DNA of 64,000 nt from Erodium maritimum (taxonomy: Eukaryota; Streptophyta; Magnoliopsida; Geraniales; Geraniaceae), in assembly GCA_963921825.1 (NCBI GenBank), contig OY997588.1, forward strand, positions 82,775,043-82,839,042, given 5' to 3'. The notes under the pieces were generated by a model. The model saw nothing but the letters and a program-made list of their open reading frames with translations. It did no database searches and was not told where the DNA came from. Each line of letters opens with the position of its first letter. Position 1 is the first letter of the stretch. This document shows, in pieces, positions 31,806-41,862 of the stretch. Both the position numbers and the translations under genes were made by a program.

Positions 31806-33670
31806 ATGAAAGGAGGTGCAGTGGTTGTATTGGTGGCACTCTTATTGACTCTACAAACAGCTCGTGGAATTAGATTTGTGATAGACAGAGAAGAATGCTT
31901 CTCACATGAGGTTAAGTACGACGGCGACACTGTCCATGTGTCGTTTGTTGTAGTTAAGGTCGAGGGAGCCTGGCACGTTGCCGAGGATGGTGTTGATCTT
32001 GTGGTATGTTCACTCAACCACTAGTTGTTTTTGAGATGTGATTTGTGTTGTTAATTGATTGGGTTTTTTCTATCCTATGTTGTGATTTTTCCTTGCTCTT
32101 GCCAAATAATGTGATGATGTCGATTCGTACTCCACTCGGGTCCTAAGATTTTTTACTAAAGGAGGTTAATGGATGGCCAAATGTATTTTGATTTCTAACC
32201 CATAATTCATAACTGTGACCCTATGGATTTGTCTGAGATATGGTTTGGGCATGTGCAACATAGGTAAAAATCACAAGGAATTTTACTGAAGGATTTATGT
32301 AACTGACCTGGAAATTGCTTCCTCATTTCGTGAAGATATTTGCCAGTGGTCATTAGAATTTACGAAATTGGTTGTGGTGCAACTTAACATAATCTTCTCC
32401 CTGCTAAAGTGACAATCGATTTCTATATGTTTGGTTTTTTCGTGAAACACAAGATTGGATGCAATGTGCAATGCTGCCTGATTGTCACCTATTAATTTCA
32501 TTGGAGTATCCTTCGTAAGCTTGAGTTCTTGAAGTAGTTGTTTCACCCATCAGTGTGGCGCCACGTAAGTGGGGTGGGCCCATAATCATCAGGTCCCTGG
32601 ATTGAACCAAGCTCTGATTCCATGTTCAATTCTAAAATATTGAAGTATTATTGATTCTTATTGATTAACTTACGGTTATCCCTTTATGTATGGGAGAAAC
32701 CTACAAGAATTAGGAAATAAACTACTAGATTGTACACGTATGTATCTCCATTGATGTTGTGAGTTGTTGAATCAGGTGAAGGGACCGTCTGGTAACCAAA
32801 TTCAGGATATCCGTGGGAAGCCAAGTGAGAAATTTGAGTTTGTGGCTCATGAGAAAGGAGTCCACCGTTTCTGCTTCTCAAACAAGTCTCCTTACCATGA
32901 AACAATAGACTTCGATATTCATGTTGGCCATTTTTCATATCATGATGAACATGCAAAAGATGGTGACTTGTCTTGTTATTACCCATACCTTTGTTCTTCT
33001 GAATGAAATGGTGAATCAATTAACAATAGCTTTCATGTCTGCAGAGCATATCAACCCTTTGTTAGAGCAGATAGAGAAGTTAGAGGAAGCTCTTTACAAT
33101 ATTCAATTTGAACAACATTGGTTGGAGGCCGAGACTGAGCGCCAGGCAATCGGTATCTTTCCATTATAACTTTTGCATTGGAACTATATCCAATTTATTG
33201 CTTCTTTAGTCCCATCTCTTGCTAAAAAAAAGATCCTTGGTTACCAACCGCACGTTGTTTAACCAAATCCAATGATCTCTGCTTTGATCATTCCTTACTT
33301 AAGTAGTGAATAATATCCTCTTACCAAGTTATTAATTATATTAACAATAGAAACTCAATGTAATTATCTGTATCATATAATTTGGAGACTGATCTGCACA
33401 AGGTTGTGTCAATACAGAACTCTAACTTTAACAACAACAACAACAACAACAAAGTAGTATGAGGCATTCACTTTTTGCAACTTGTAGCCTTGGGAAATTA
33501 CATAGATTTAAAAGGATAAGTATTTTGATTGTGCAGTAAATGAAGCGATGAGTAGCAGGGCAGTTTATAAGGCATTCTGGGAATCAGCAGCATTGGTTGG
33601 CATCAGCGTTGCCCAAGTTTACCTTCTGAGGCACCTCTTTGAACGAAAGCTCGGGACATCCAGAGTTTAA
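31806..33670 (+). CDS. p24/emp24 (GOLD-domain) cargo receptor, four exons
   Basis: Exons 31806-32003, 32776-32962, 33045-33152 and 33537-33670 have GT..AG borders and compatible phases (0, 1, 2) and join to 627 bp, i.e. 208 residues, the normal p24 length. p24 proteins cycle between ER and Golgi in COPII and COPI vesicles and select cargo. Visible parts: signal peptide (1-21, MKGGAVVVLVALLLTLQTARG), GOLD domain with cysteines in EECFS and HRFCFSNKSPYHETIDFD, a coiled coil (EQIEKLEEALYNIQFEQ), one transmembrane segment near the C-terminus (ALVGISVAQVYLLRHLF) and a short basic tail ending KLGTSRV. The tail and overall pattern recall plant p24-beta members rather than p24-delta, which end in KK. 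All exons are intact, so the gene is probably functional. Intron 1 contains a copia fragment. Confidence 0.93.
32285..32770 (-). mobile_element. Ty1/copia remnant in p24 intron 1
   Basis: Minus strand 32546-32295 encodes MKLIGDNQAALHIASN then VFHEKTKHIEIDCHF, the diagnostic DNQAA…FHERTKHIE motif of copia RNase H. Just upstream on the same strand (about 32610-32590) is 'ggaatcagagcttgg', like a primer-binding site. Thus leader and RNase H are joined by a deletion that removed most of gag-pol. LTR sequence probably extends to within a few bases of exon 2. It lies antisense to the host gene. Confidence 0.75.
33427..33454. repeat. (CAA)n microsatellite in p24 intron 3
   Basis: Eight or so 'aac' repeats, uninterrupted. 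Confidence 0.9.
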
Positions 33671-34115
33671 GGGGCAACTATTTTTCTCTTAATATTAATT
33701 TGAGACTTTTGTATACTCTCACTTGGGATGGATACCACTTTTATCAATTGGGGACTGTTACTGTTACCCCTCCCTATGATTAACTTATACACACGCAAGA
33801 GTAGTCTTTTTTCCGCTTGAATTATATTTCTTGATTCGATTATACCAAATGCATCTCTCATAATGTATGTAGGAAGTGAAGATTATGAGGAGTTGTGTAT
33901 AGTGTAAAAGCCAGAACTTCATTGTTTAAGACGATAAATATATGAAACACACCAAGCAAGGATTGAAACAAAACGGCTTTGAATTTCCATGTACACTATC
34001 GATAGTAAGGTCCCGGAACCTATCAAACTCTCTGTGGGTATCATTGTTTACACTTATTTCATTTTGTTTTTCATCGGGGAGAAAAAAGTATATTAACGAA
34101 AGCAAAGCAATAAAC

Positions 34116-34389
34116 TCAAAAACTGTACGTAGACTTATTAATCGATCAATTTGACACAATAGGTAATTACGTAAATTAATATTTTCCGTTAGAAATGACA
34201 AAAAACGTTAGGAAAAACTCTAAGAACTAACTGTCATATAAAACTCAAAAACTAACTGTAGACTTGATAATTTTTTGAGTTTTTCCTAACATTGTCTGTT
34301 ATTTCTAACGGAAAATGTTTGTTTGCGTGATTACCTTAAGTCTACAGTGTCAAATTGATAGACTAATAAGTCAACAATCAGTTTTTGAA
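34116..34389. mobile_element. Foldback MITE, ~274 bp
   Basis: Left arm 34116-34225 and right arm about 34270-34389 are inverted copies. They share 'tcaaaaactg' at the tips, then 'atcaatttgacac', 'ttttccgttagaaat' and 'gttaggaaaaactc'. The spacer contains two further 'actcaaaaactaactg'-type pieces. No ORF. No clean target duplication found. It lies about 450 bp downstream of the p24 stop codon. Confidence 0.7.
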
Positions 34390-35081
34390 CGACACAACTT
34401 GATGATAGTTAGTTCTTGGTGTTATCTGCTAAATATACTATCAAATGACATTAATGGAGCGCGGGGTTCTGCTGCTATAATAGTGACTCAAGATCGCATC
34501 AATCTTCCGAAAGCCCTCATTAGCTAGGCTTCATAGCGGACCACAATGCTGGAAGCAAACTTTACGATAATGGGGATGATCAATACCCTGATACTCCTAT
34601 CAATCAATGAGATGAACACCCCGAGAGAACACCCAAGAAGGGGAAGGCATCCGGAAGAATAGCCTGGAGAGGCTGCGCTGATCAATCAACAAGCGGGGCG
34701 AGAGATTTATCCAGACCAACATATAGGTTTGTAGCGGAGGCCATGTCAGAATCGTTCTTGACTAAGTCCTCCCACCTCTTCAAATTAGTACATGTCGAAC
34801 TAGAGGACCTAAAAATAGTCGTCGTTGCCCTTGTCACGCCCGATAAAGCCTCAACAAGCTGAGGAGTAGACTGACCGATGGGAGTGAGGGGGAGGGCTTC
34901 TCTTCTAGCAAGGATGAGTGTGTGTGAACTCGGAAGAGGAACACGGTCAAGAAGACTACCCCTCTTGGCAGTCGAGGAGACTCTCGGTTCTACCCCAATC
35001 TGGAGGAGAAAATGAGTAAACTTGCATTTACTGTCTTGAGAAGCACATTCACGTAGAAGCTAGGGCATCGAGTCTCGACCA
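34390..35081. other. Unassigned sequence left of the LTR element
   Basis: No long ORF, and no TE end recognised. It continues on the other side of the LTR element (39023 onward), where sequence of similar composition with short minus-strand frames is found. It may be an old, decayed retroelement. Confidence 0.3.
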
Positions 35082-35086
35082 CCCGC

Positions 35087-35470
35087 TGTCATGATCGGAC
35101 CAAGACTCAGAGGAGCAGAGCAATATGTGTGGGTTGGTTGAAGGATAAGACACCGTTCAACATCACGATTGGGCCATTGGGCTGTTTGGCAGACAAGCCC
35201 AAAAGAGAAGAAACGGCACCGTTCCGTGCGTCGTCTCCAACCCTCGCGCATCAAAAGGGAAAGGCAGCAGCAGTGAAGGGCATCAAAGATCATATGGGTT
35301 TTGTTCTCGTTTTCATAGCTTAGCTTATTGTTGCTTTTTTCCATTTTATAGCAAATTTTGTAGAGAGAGAGGGCCATTAAGACAGTGTTGAATTCCTGCA
35401 ACCATTCAGTAAAGCTTTCTTCTCCCATTTTATTATTTGAATGGAATTCAATTACAACTCAGTTGTAACA
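35087..35470 (+). repeat. 5' LTR
   Basis: TGTCATGATC…CAGTTGTAACA. It contains 'ccattttatagcaaattttg' and a GA-rich run 'gtagagagagagggcc'. It lacks a 9-bp segment (ccttttggg) present in the 3' LTR. Confidence 0.92.
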
Positions 35471-35472
35471 AG

Positions 35473-35484
35473 TGGTATCAGAGC
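35473..35484 (+). other. Primer-binding site
   Basis: TGGTATCAGAGC two bases downstream of the 5' LTR, complementary to the 3' end of initiator tRNA-Met. Confidence 0.85.
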
Positions 35485-35539
35485 CTTTGCTCCTGCGACC
35501 TGTAGAGACAGTAAAGTCATGATGTAGGCACCTGTTACT

Positions 35540-36070
35540 ATGGATGGAAGTGCAGCAGCAAATTTGTTTTCTGGCCAACCGACGATACTGGACAGCCGGA
35601 ACGGGATGTTTCAGAGCACTTGGGCTCTTGCAAATCCATTTATTCCTTCCCAGGGCTTCAATTTTTATGGCAATCCGCTCCGAGAACCAGTAGATCGAGG
35701 TAAACAAGAGCTCTATTCACCTTTGTTTTTTCATCCCACGTTCGGTTATGTGCCGATGATGGACAACCGGAATGCGTATGCTCCTGAGCAACAACAATAT
35801 CAACAGTATTACCAGCAGATGTATTTCTCATATCAACAACCGACAGCTCCACAGTATCAACAACAACAATTGCAAACTCATCCTCCTCAAGAGGAAATAC
35901 AGCAACCTCTAATGCAAGCTCAACCCTCTCCAAGCCCACTCTATCAAACAGATGATTCCGATAAGAGTGCGATACAGTTACAGTACAAAAAAATGCGAGT
36001 TGCAGAAAGGCTTAAGGAGAGATACTTGGCTGAACAAAAAGGCTTGGCTGCATCAACAAGCAACCATTGA
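35540..36070 (+). CDS. N-terminal Q-rich part of the element's unknown ORF
   Basis: 176 codons from ATG 35540, 69 bases after the LTR end. Residues about 80-135 are very rich in Gln, Tyr and Pro (QQQYQQYYQQMYFSYQQP), a prion-like low-complexity tract. After it comes a charged, probably helical segment (KKMRVAERLKERYLAEQK). The frame ends at 36070, but the next frame (+1) carries on with the same charged, Glu/Gln-rich character (IDRELEEQQVEIE) after a shift near 'gaacaaaaaggc' (36030-36041). So this is most likely the start of one longer protein broken by a 1-nt indel, with a programmed frameshift as a less likely alternative. I do not recognise it as a known gag, although position and Q-rich start would suit a gag-like role. 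Confidence 0.6.
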   Translation: MDGSAAANLFSGQPTILDSRNGMFQSTWALANPFIPSQGFNFYGNPLREPVDRGKQELYSPLFFHPTFGYVPMMDNRNAYAPEQQQYQQYYQQMYFSYQQPTAPQYQQQQLQTHPPQEEIQQPLMQAQPSPSPLYQTDDSDKSAIQLQYKKMRVAERLKERYLAEQKGLAASTSNH

Positions 36071-36152
36071 CAGAGAATTGGAGGAACAACAAGTTGAAAT
36101 AGAGTGAAAGGAGAAGGAGCAGCTAGATGTTGAAAACCGAGAAAAAATTGGG

Positions 36153-38030
36153 GTGGTTCGTGTCTGGAATTGTAGAGCTGCTGTCATGGGTCAGGAAGCG
36201 ATTTTGGCAAATGGAATTGATGTCAGGGCTAATCACTTATCTATGCTCAAAGCAATGAGCCAAGGTCAGACAAAACTTGACAGGGAGGTAATCTCAATTC
36301 CTACTACTTTATGTTCTAAACAGTTAACTAGTCAAGCTTATGAGCAGATTGAATGGCCAACCGGTATTGGAACAGTTATGAATTTTTATAAAGTGCTTTG
36401 GGGGATTAGAGGTATCAACTTGACTAGGGAAATGGGGTGCCATGAATTGCCTATTGTTATGGATAATGGTGAAAATGATAATTTTGCTCGGAACTATAAA
36501 ACAAACATGTGTGATGATAGGGAGTTGAGGAACAGAGGAATTACCAATATGAATTACAATATTGATCAGGTAGCATGGGGTTATAGAGATGATATCTGGT
36601 ACCTAAATCTGTTGAAAAAGGATGATAATGGGTTTAGAGTTGTGAAGAAGTGGTTTAATAATTATGGGAGTATTGAGAAAGCTACTGGGTTTGGTGTTTC
36701 CATGAGTAAATCTTATACGAGGGTCAATAATTTTTTGATGGAGAGGCTAGAAGTGAATGATGGGACAGTAAGGAGTTATTGGGTAGATATGAAGTGGTTA
36801 GACGTTTTAATACTTGATGATGAATTATGGGTGAGTGTGGCATTCTTGGGGTTCAGAAAGTTCATATTTGGCACTTTATTGTATAAGAGAAATTTACGTT
36901 GTTCACATGATAGAATTATGGAAAATTTTATGTCAGATGGTGCAATGGTTGATGTGGGGTTTGAGTGTCTAAACGAGATAACTGATAAAGTTGATGTCAT
37001 AGATATTATGTTTAGAGGATGGAGTACCTCTGATCTTAATGCTTTATATGAGTTTGGGTACATTGTGGAAGATTTTTTGGGAGTGTTTGAATTTTTTCGG
37101 ACCAAACCTTTCCTTAATGGTATCAATGGTGTTTTTGGTAGACACAAGGAGGGCATTGGGGTATGGTTATTGAAAAAAGTATTTAAATATATTGTTGATC
37201 TTACCCCTGAGACAATGAATGGTGTAATTCCTAAAGTAATTTTGGATGTTGTAGTTGTAGTTTGGAAGTTGAGCTTTATCATAATTTTGAGGTTTAATGG
37301 AGCCAAAATCATTTTGGAAACTGGAGATGCTTTTGTTGAAATGAGGGGAGTAGATTTTAAGCCTTGTTGGGATGGTTTTGGTCATAAGAATATAGGGAGG
37401 AGTGTTGCATTACTTTCTCAGACAGCCAGTTTAACTGAAGATTATGCTACAGGGGAGAATTTTAAACAAGCTTTGTCTTTTTGTTTGAAATCTTTGGGGA
37501 TATATACGAACCATGAGGGAAATTGTATCACGTTTCTAGTTGACATCTATGCTCATTCATCACCACGAAGGTTTTGGGAATTGAATTTATTTCTCAGTAA
37601 GTACACCACTGATCATAGAGAAGGCATATTGTACCATGGGGATAGACGGAAGTGTAGTATGGAGTTGTGCTATAGGATGTGTGCCGTGAATATGAAGCTT
37701 GAAGCATCGTTGGTTGTTGGAAGAATCATTACTGAACCTATTATTGTTACACTCTATTCTAAGATGAAGATAGAGGGGTTTAAAGTTGTTTATGATCCAG
37801 AGATGAAGCTGTCACACTTTGTTTGGCAGCAACTCGATGATGGAGCAGTAGACACCAACACTGAGAACTTGACAAATATGGGGGATTATTTTCCGAGTGT
37901 TTCAATTTTGCAAGTTCATACGCGAAATGGGAAAATGGTCCTGTGGCATCCAACTAGGGGTTTATGGATTTTTTGTAGTTATAATAGCACTATGAAGTGT
38001 TGGATTTATAATTCAATGAGGGTGCACTGA
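36153..38030 (+). CDS. Unknown 625-codon ORF of the LTR retrotransposon
   Basis: An uninterrupted 625-codon frame in AT-rich DNA, far longer than chance. In-frame sequence extends upstream (past one TGA at about 36104) into the frame that continues the Q-rich ORF, and downstream past a single TGA at 38028-38030 for 198 more sense codons up to the 3' LTR. The full protein would be about 1000 residues. I recognise no retroviral or host domain. It is rich in Trp, Gly, Asn and Asp, has several hydrophobic stretches (for example ILDVVVVVWKLSFIIIL) and no zinc finger or catalytic signature I can name. The presumed start at 36153 is just the first ATG after the upstream stop. It could be a transduced host gene, an extremely diverged structural protein, or an element-specific accessory protein. 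Confidence 0.6.
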   Translation: MVRVWNCRAAVMGQEAILANGIDVRANHLSMLKAMSQGQTKLDREVISIPTTLCSKQLTSQAYEQIEWPTGIGTVMNFYKVLWGIRGINLTREMGCHELPIVMDNGENDNFARNYKTNMCDDRELRNRGITNMNYNIDQVAWGYRDDIWYLNLLKKDDNGFRVVKKWFNNYGSIEKATGFGVSMSKSYTRVNNFLMERLEVNDGTVRSYWVDMKWLDVLILDDELWVSVAFLGFRKFIFGTLLYKRNLRCSHDRIMENFMSDGAMVDVGFECLNEITDKVDVIDIMFRGWSTSDLNALYEFGYIVEDFLGVFEFFRTKPFLNGINGVFGRHKEGIGVWLLKKVFKYIVDLTPETMNGVIPKVILDVVVVVWKLSFIIILRFNGAKIILETGDAFVEMRGVDFKPCWDGFGHKNIGRSVALLSQTASLTEDYATGENFKQALSFCLKSLGIYTNHEGNCITFLVDIYAHSSPRRFWELNLFLSKYTTDHREGILYHGDRRKCSMELCYRMCAVNMKLEASLVVGRIITEPIIVTLYSKMKIEGFKVVYDPEMKLSHFVWQQLDDGAVDTNTENLTNMGDYFPSVSILQVHTRNGKMVLWHPTRGLWIFCSYNSTMKCWIYNSMRVH

Positions 38031-38624
38031 ATTCATAGGATGATGGGAGCTTGGTATGGCATTGTGTACAGTACTTTTGGTTTACAAACTTGTTGCACAA
38101 TGTTAGAATTAATCAGGGGGTGTGTTTCTTGGATCATTACAAGAGTAGTCCTACATAACCATATTAGGAGGTCAAAGAAAGAAACAAAGGGTGCTGCAAG
38201 GTTGTTACTGTATGGTAAAAACATTATACCAGTTAGAGGCATTGTCCCTTTTGGCCACTATGACAGGAGATGGGGAGCATATTTCAGTATCAAATTTAGC
38301 TATGGTGATTTTCAAGAGAATTGGGACGGTAGAGGTATATTTTGGGAAAAATTATTATGGCTCTTCCGGTCGTTCTTCGAGCTGAAGAGGGGTCCATATA
38401 TTTTGGGGAGCTCAGAAGAAAATAACGAGTATGTGGTGTTGTTGTTACTTACATTCTACAGTGATGAAATCAATGGAACTGCTGTGACGAAGCTCATTTC
38501 AAGTTATGGTGTTGATGATGGAAGATGGTTGCTCATTTATGATTACACGGGCAGGGATTCATTTGTTGGCGTTCAAACTCAACAATTAAGCTTGAGGACA
38601 AGCTTATTTTATGGATGGTGTATT
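38031..38624 (+). pseudogene. C-terminal continuation of the unknown ORF after one stop codon
   Basis: Same frame as the 625-codon ORF, separated only by a TGA (38028-38030). It is open from 38031 to the 3' LTR and on through it to 38870. Contains GIVPFGHYDRRWG and LLLLTFYSDEING. The part inside the LTR (from 38625) is not expected to be protein. Function unknown. Confidence 0.5.
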
Positions 38625-39017
38625 TGTCATGATCGGATCAAGACTCAGAGGAGCAGAGCAATATGTGTGGGTTGGTTGAAGGATAAGACACCGTTCAACA
38701 TCACGATTGGGCCATTGGGCCTTTTGGGCCGTTTGGCAGACAAGCCCAAAAGAGAAGAAACGGCACCGTTCCGTGCGTCGTCTCCAACCCTCGCGCATCA
38801 AAAGGGAAAGGCAACAACAGTGAAGGGCATCAAAGATCATATGGGTTTTGTTCTCGTTTTCATAGCTTAGCTTATTGTTGCTTTTTTCCATTTTATAGCA
38901 AATTCTGTAGAGAGAGAGGGCCATTAAGGCAGTGTTGAATTCCTGGAACCATTCAATAAAGCTTTCTTCTCCCGTTTTATTATTTGAATGGAATTCAATT
39001 ACAACTCAGTTGTAACA
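38625..39017 (+). repeat. 3' LTR
   Basis: Near-identical to the 5' LTR, with an extra ccttttggg. It ends CAGTTGTAACA and is followed by the cccgc duplication. Confidence 0.92.
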
Positions 39018-39022
39018 CCCGC

Positions 39023-39825
39023 TTGCAGGCGAGACGTCCATAACCTGAACTAGAGCTAAGACCCTCGACGATTGGGCCCCTCGACGATTGGGCCGACACT
39101 AGAGAGTACGGGTGGATGGCAAAGAACATACCGAATGACCAAACAACCTTAGATAGGGAGACACTGCTCCAGGACACAACAGGAAGACCGATAATGTCAA
39201 CTCAAAGAAGATACCCTACAAACAGAACTCGATCAACACAATTAGTAAAAGAAAATAACCAAGGACACGATGCTTTCCAATCGTCATCCGTTAGAGACGC
39301 CCAAGCATCTTGATCCGAATATGATAACAAAAAAGTCCTTGATCCCAAATCGAAAGGAAATACCCCCGAAATCCCCGCTCATTCAGGACTGTGCTAACTG
39401 ATGTCCGTCTCAAAGCGAGGAGCCAAGAAGAGGGTACATTCGGAGCCGATGTGCATGGGGCTCGAATAGAGGACGATGTCACAGTAATAGAGGCATGATT
39501 CCCAACGATCACAACAGTAGGTCTCTTGGATAGCTTCCCCAATCCACCCAGATCTTGCGCCCCTGTTTTCTCAATAACCAACTCATCAAGTTTTTATCAA
39601 TATTTTTTATTCTCTTGATCGTCCAGTAAAAGTTGCAGATAAAAGGAACCTAGACTACCATAATTATAAAATAATTTTTTTGAAACATGAGTTCTATATA
39701 TATTCGAAAACGAAACAAACCCACGAGATCAATTACATCAAATTTGGGTTATAAATGAAATCGATCATGTTATTATCATATTTTTTTAGAAGACTTTAAA
39801 AATAAAAATATTTGTGTCATTTATT
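39023..39825. other. Unassigned sequence right of the LTR element
   Basis: Minus-strand 96-codon ORF at 39291-39581 without recognised domain. 39600-39825 is AT-rich. Probably the continuation of the sequence at 34390-35081. Confidence 0.3.
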
Positions 39826-39883
39826 ATCAAAATAAAGTAAAAGAAAAAAGACGCAGCGCCTCTCTGCTAGGGTTTAGGGTGCT

Positions 39884-40336
39884 TTGCGATTTGCTTCGGT
39901 TTTCATGGCGTTATCGAGCGGTATGGAGGGCGGTGAGCAGGGCGGCGATGAGGGGGTCCATTGGGGGCCACGGTTGCCGGAGTTGGACGATCAGGGCTTG
40001 ATGTACGAGTCAGGTTCGGAGATACCGGAGGAGGAACCGGTGGAGGAGACGATGCCGGCGACAGAGACGGTGAGGGAGGAGGCCCTAAGGGCGATGACGA
40101 GGGTGGGATCGGAGTCGGAGACCCCGGTGGTGGCGATCACGGGGGACGACCCCGTGCTGTCGGAGGGAACTTGGACGGTCAGGACTAGGACGACGCCGAC
40201 GCTGCAATTCTCGGCCATGAAGGAGGCGGGCTGGGTTCCTGGTGGCCGGGCTCGGTCGGGACCGGCCTGTCTCCGTCGCACGCCGACGAAGGGGCCTCAG
40301 CCAATGAGGCTAGGCAGCGGGCTGGGAGAACCGTGA
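39884..40336 (+). CDS. LINE ORF1, N-terminal acidic/Gly-rich frame
   Basis: 150 codons in a different frame from the downstream ORF1. It starts in the leader (an internal MALSS at 39905 is a more natural start). It is acidic, rich in Glu/Gly/Pro (SEIPEEEPVEETMPATET), like the disordered N-terminus of plant LINE ORF1 proteins. Joined to the next frame by one frameshift near 40330. Confidence 0.5.
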   Translation: MRFASVFMALSSGMEGGEQGGDEGVHWGPRLPELDDQGLMYESGSEIPEEEPVEETMPATETVREEALRAMTRVGSESETPVVAITGDDPVLSEGTWTVRTRTTPTLQFSAMKEAGWVPGGRARSGPACLRRTPTKGPQPMRLGSGLGEP

Positions 40337-41862
40337 GGGCAGGAGCTGCTCGTGTCGACGGCGGTGGGGGAGTTGATCCTCTACTGCCGGCGTTAATGGG
40401 GGAGGAGCACACGCCTATTCCGGTCTCCTCGGACTCGACATTCACGCCGGAGGAGGCGCCGGAGGAGACACCGGAGGCAATTGCTTGGCGTCGAAGAAAG
40501 GGGAAGGGAGTGGCGGTTGTGGAACTGGTTAGGGTTGAGCGGGAGGCGGGCCTGGGTCGTGGGTTCATGGGCGATGCCCGTTGGGCTGCTACTTTGGGTC
40601 AGAAGTCGATCTGGGCCCAGGGTGGTGGAGGTGATGTAGCCCGATGGGCTGCGAGGTTTGGAGCGGGCCGGAACACTGCTGAGGGGCCGGGTGGATTGGG
40701 CGAGTGGGGCGGCAATGACCCCGTGCCGGGTCAGCACCGTAGGATGGGCCCGAGTCCGACCCATGCGGGTAATAACTACCCGACTTCTAGGGTCCAACCG
40801 GGGGACCCCTATCTAGGACAGAGTCGACCCTCGGGGGAGCAGATTGGGGTTTTGGACTCCCAGATGGGCGCTATGAGGATCAAGGAGGTCGTTGTGCCAG
40901 TGCAAGAGGTCACTGGACGCGGGAATCTGTATCGATTTGTGTTGGCAGCAAAAGTCCTGACTACCAAGAAAATCTATTGGAAGTCAGTTGTGGCGCGAAT
41001 GGAGGATGTCTGGGGAATGAAAGTCGAGGCCAAACCTCTGGAGGGCGGCCTTGTCGCTTTCTTCTTTCGATCTGCAAAGGAGAGGGAACGAGTCTTGTTG
41101 GGCGAAACCTGGTCCTTTTGGGACTCTCTGGTCTTGTTTACGGACCTAAGGGCTCACATGCATATCTCGGATCTGTAATTCCATCATTTCTCGGTCTGGG
41201 CGCGGGTCTCGAATCTGCCAGTGGGGGCTTGGACGAGAGATGTGGGTTCCAGGATAGGAAACACGTTGGGAGTCTGCCAAGGGGTAGATGTGGACAAGGA
41301 GGGTCTCTGCTGGGGAGACTTCATGAAGATCAGAATCATGGCAGATATTCGGGTCCCCTTAAAAAGTCAACTCTGGTTCCGCTTGTCTATTTCTCAGGTA
41401 AGAACCCATCTGCATATCTCGTATGAATACTTACCTGAGCACTGTTTTGGGTGTTGTTGCGCGGGGCATCTCTTCCCGGTCTGTCCGGTCGAGGGGGGTG
41501 TACGAGGATCCTCGCTGAAGGCACCAGGGGATCCAAGATCGGCGCTTGAAAAGGAAAAACATGGGAAGGCCGTCCCATGGACGAACTGGACATATTTGAG
41601 TGGATCAGGGAAGGGCGGCCAGACCAAGGGGACATCACGGACACCTCCGAGGCGGGAAGGAATGGGGCGATGGGGTCAGCGGGAAGCAGAGGATGTTGAT
41701 ATACTAGTAGGATGGTTACCATGTGATCCGACGCCTTCATTGTCGGGAAACAAGAGGGCTGAGAGAGAGGAGGACTCAACGGAGGATGAAGAATCAGCAG
41801 CGTCGAACAGGGCGTCTTCAGCAGCGGTGGGGGGCTTCAAGCACCCTCGCCTCCAAGAATGA
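40333..41862 (+). pseudogene. LINE ORF1: DUF4283-like RNA-binding domain and CCHC knuckle
   Basis: The frame is continuous from 40333 to 41862 except for a TAA at 41176-41178. The first part includes VVVPVQEVTGRGNLYRFVLAAKVL and RSAKERERVLLGETWSFWDSLVLF, the pattern of the DUF4283 domain found in plant LINE ORF1 proteins. After the stop, in the same frame, are FHHFSVWARVSNLP and the zinc knuckle CFGCCCAGHLFPVC (C-x2-C-x4-H-x4-C). ORF1 proteins bind the LINE RNA and form the ribonucleoprotein particle. One nonsense codon and one frameshift make this copy unlikely to be functional. Confidence 0.75.

Larger units (their letters stand above)
35087..39017 (+). mobile_element. Complete LTR retrotransposon lacking recognisable gag-pol
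   Basis: The 5' LTR (35087-35470, 384 bp) and 3' LTR (38625-39017, 393 bp) are direct repeats with about ten substitutions and one 9-bp indel, so the insertion is fairly young. The 5-bp target duplication cccgc is exact (35082-35086 and 39018-39022). The interior is 3.15 kb. It has a tRNA-Met primer-binding site two bases after the 5' LTR and a candidate polypurine tract (gaggacaag) about 30 bases before the 3' LTR. I find no protease DTG/DSG, no reverse transcriptase YxDD, no RNase H, no integrase and no zinc knuckle. Instead the interior is almost filled by one long, slightly damaged reading frame. It must depend on another element for mobility. Confidence 0.92.

Noticed and set aside
34842..34853. 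Another TGTCACGCCC LTR start at 'cttgtcacgcccgataaag'
   Set aside because: Only ten bases match; the adjoining sequence does not resemble the LTR family and no partner end was found.
36776..37312. Minus-strand 178-codon ORF in the LTR element
   Set aside because: Antisense to the 625-codon ORF; Ser/Thr/Asn-rich composition expected from the complement of a GGT/GTT-rich frame.
38625..38870. C-terminus of the unknown ORF inside the 3' LTR
   Set aside because: The same frame is present in the 5' LTR (35129-35323), where it cannot belong to the protein; treated as LTR sequence.
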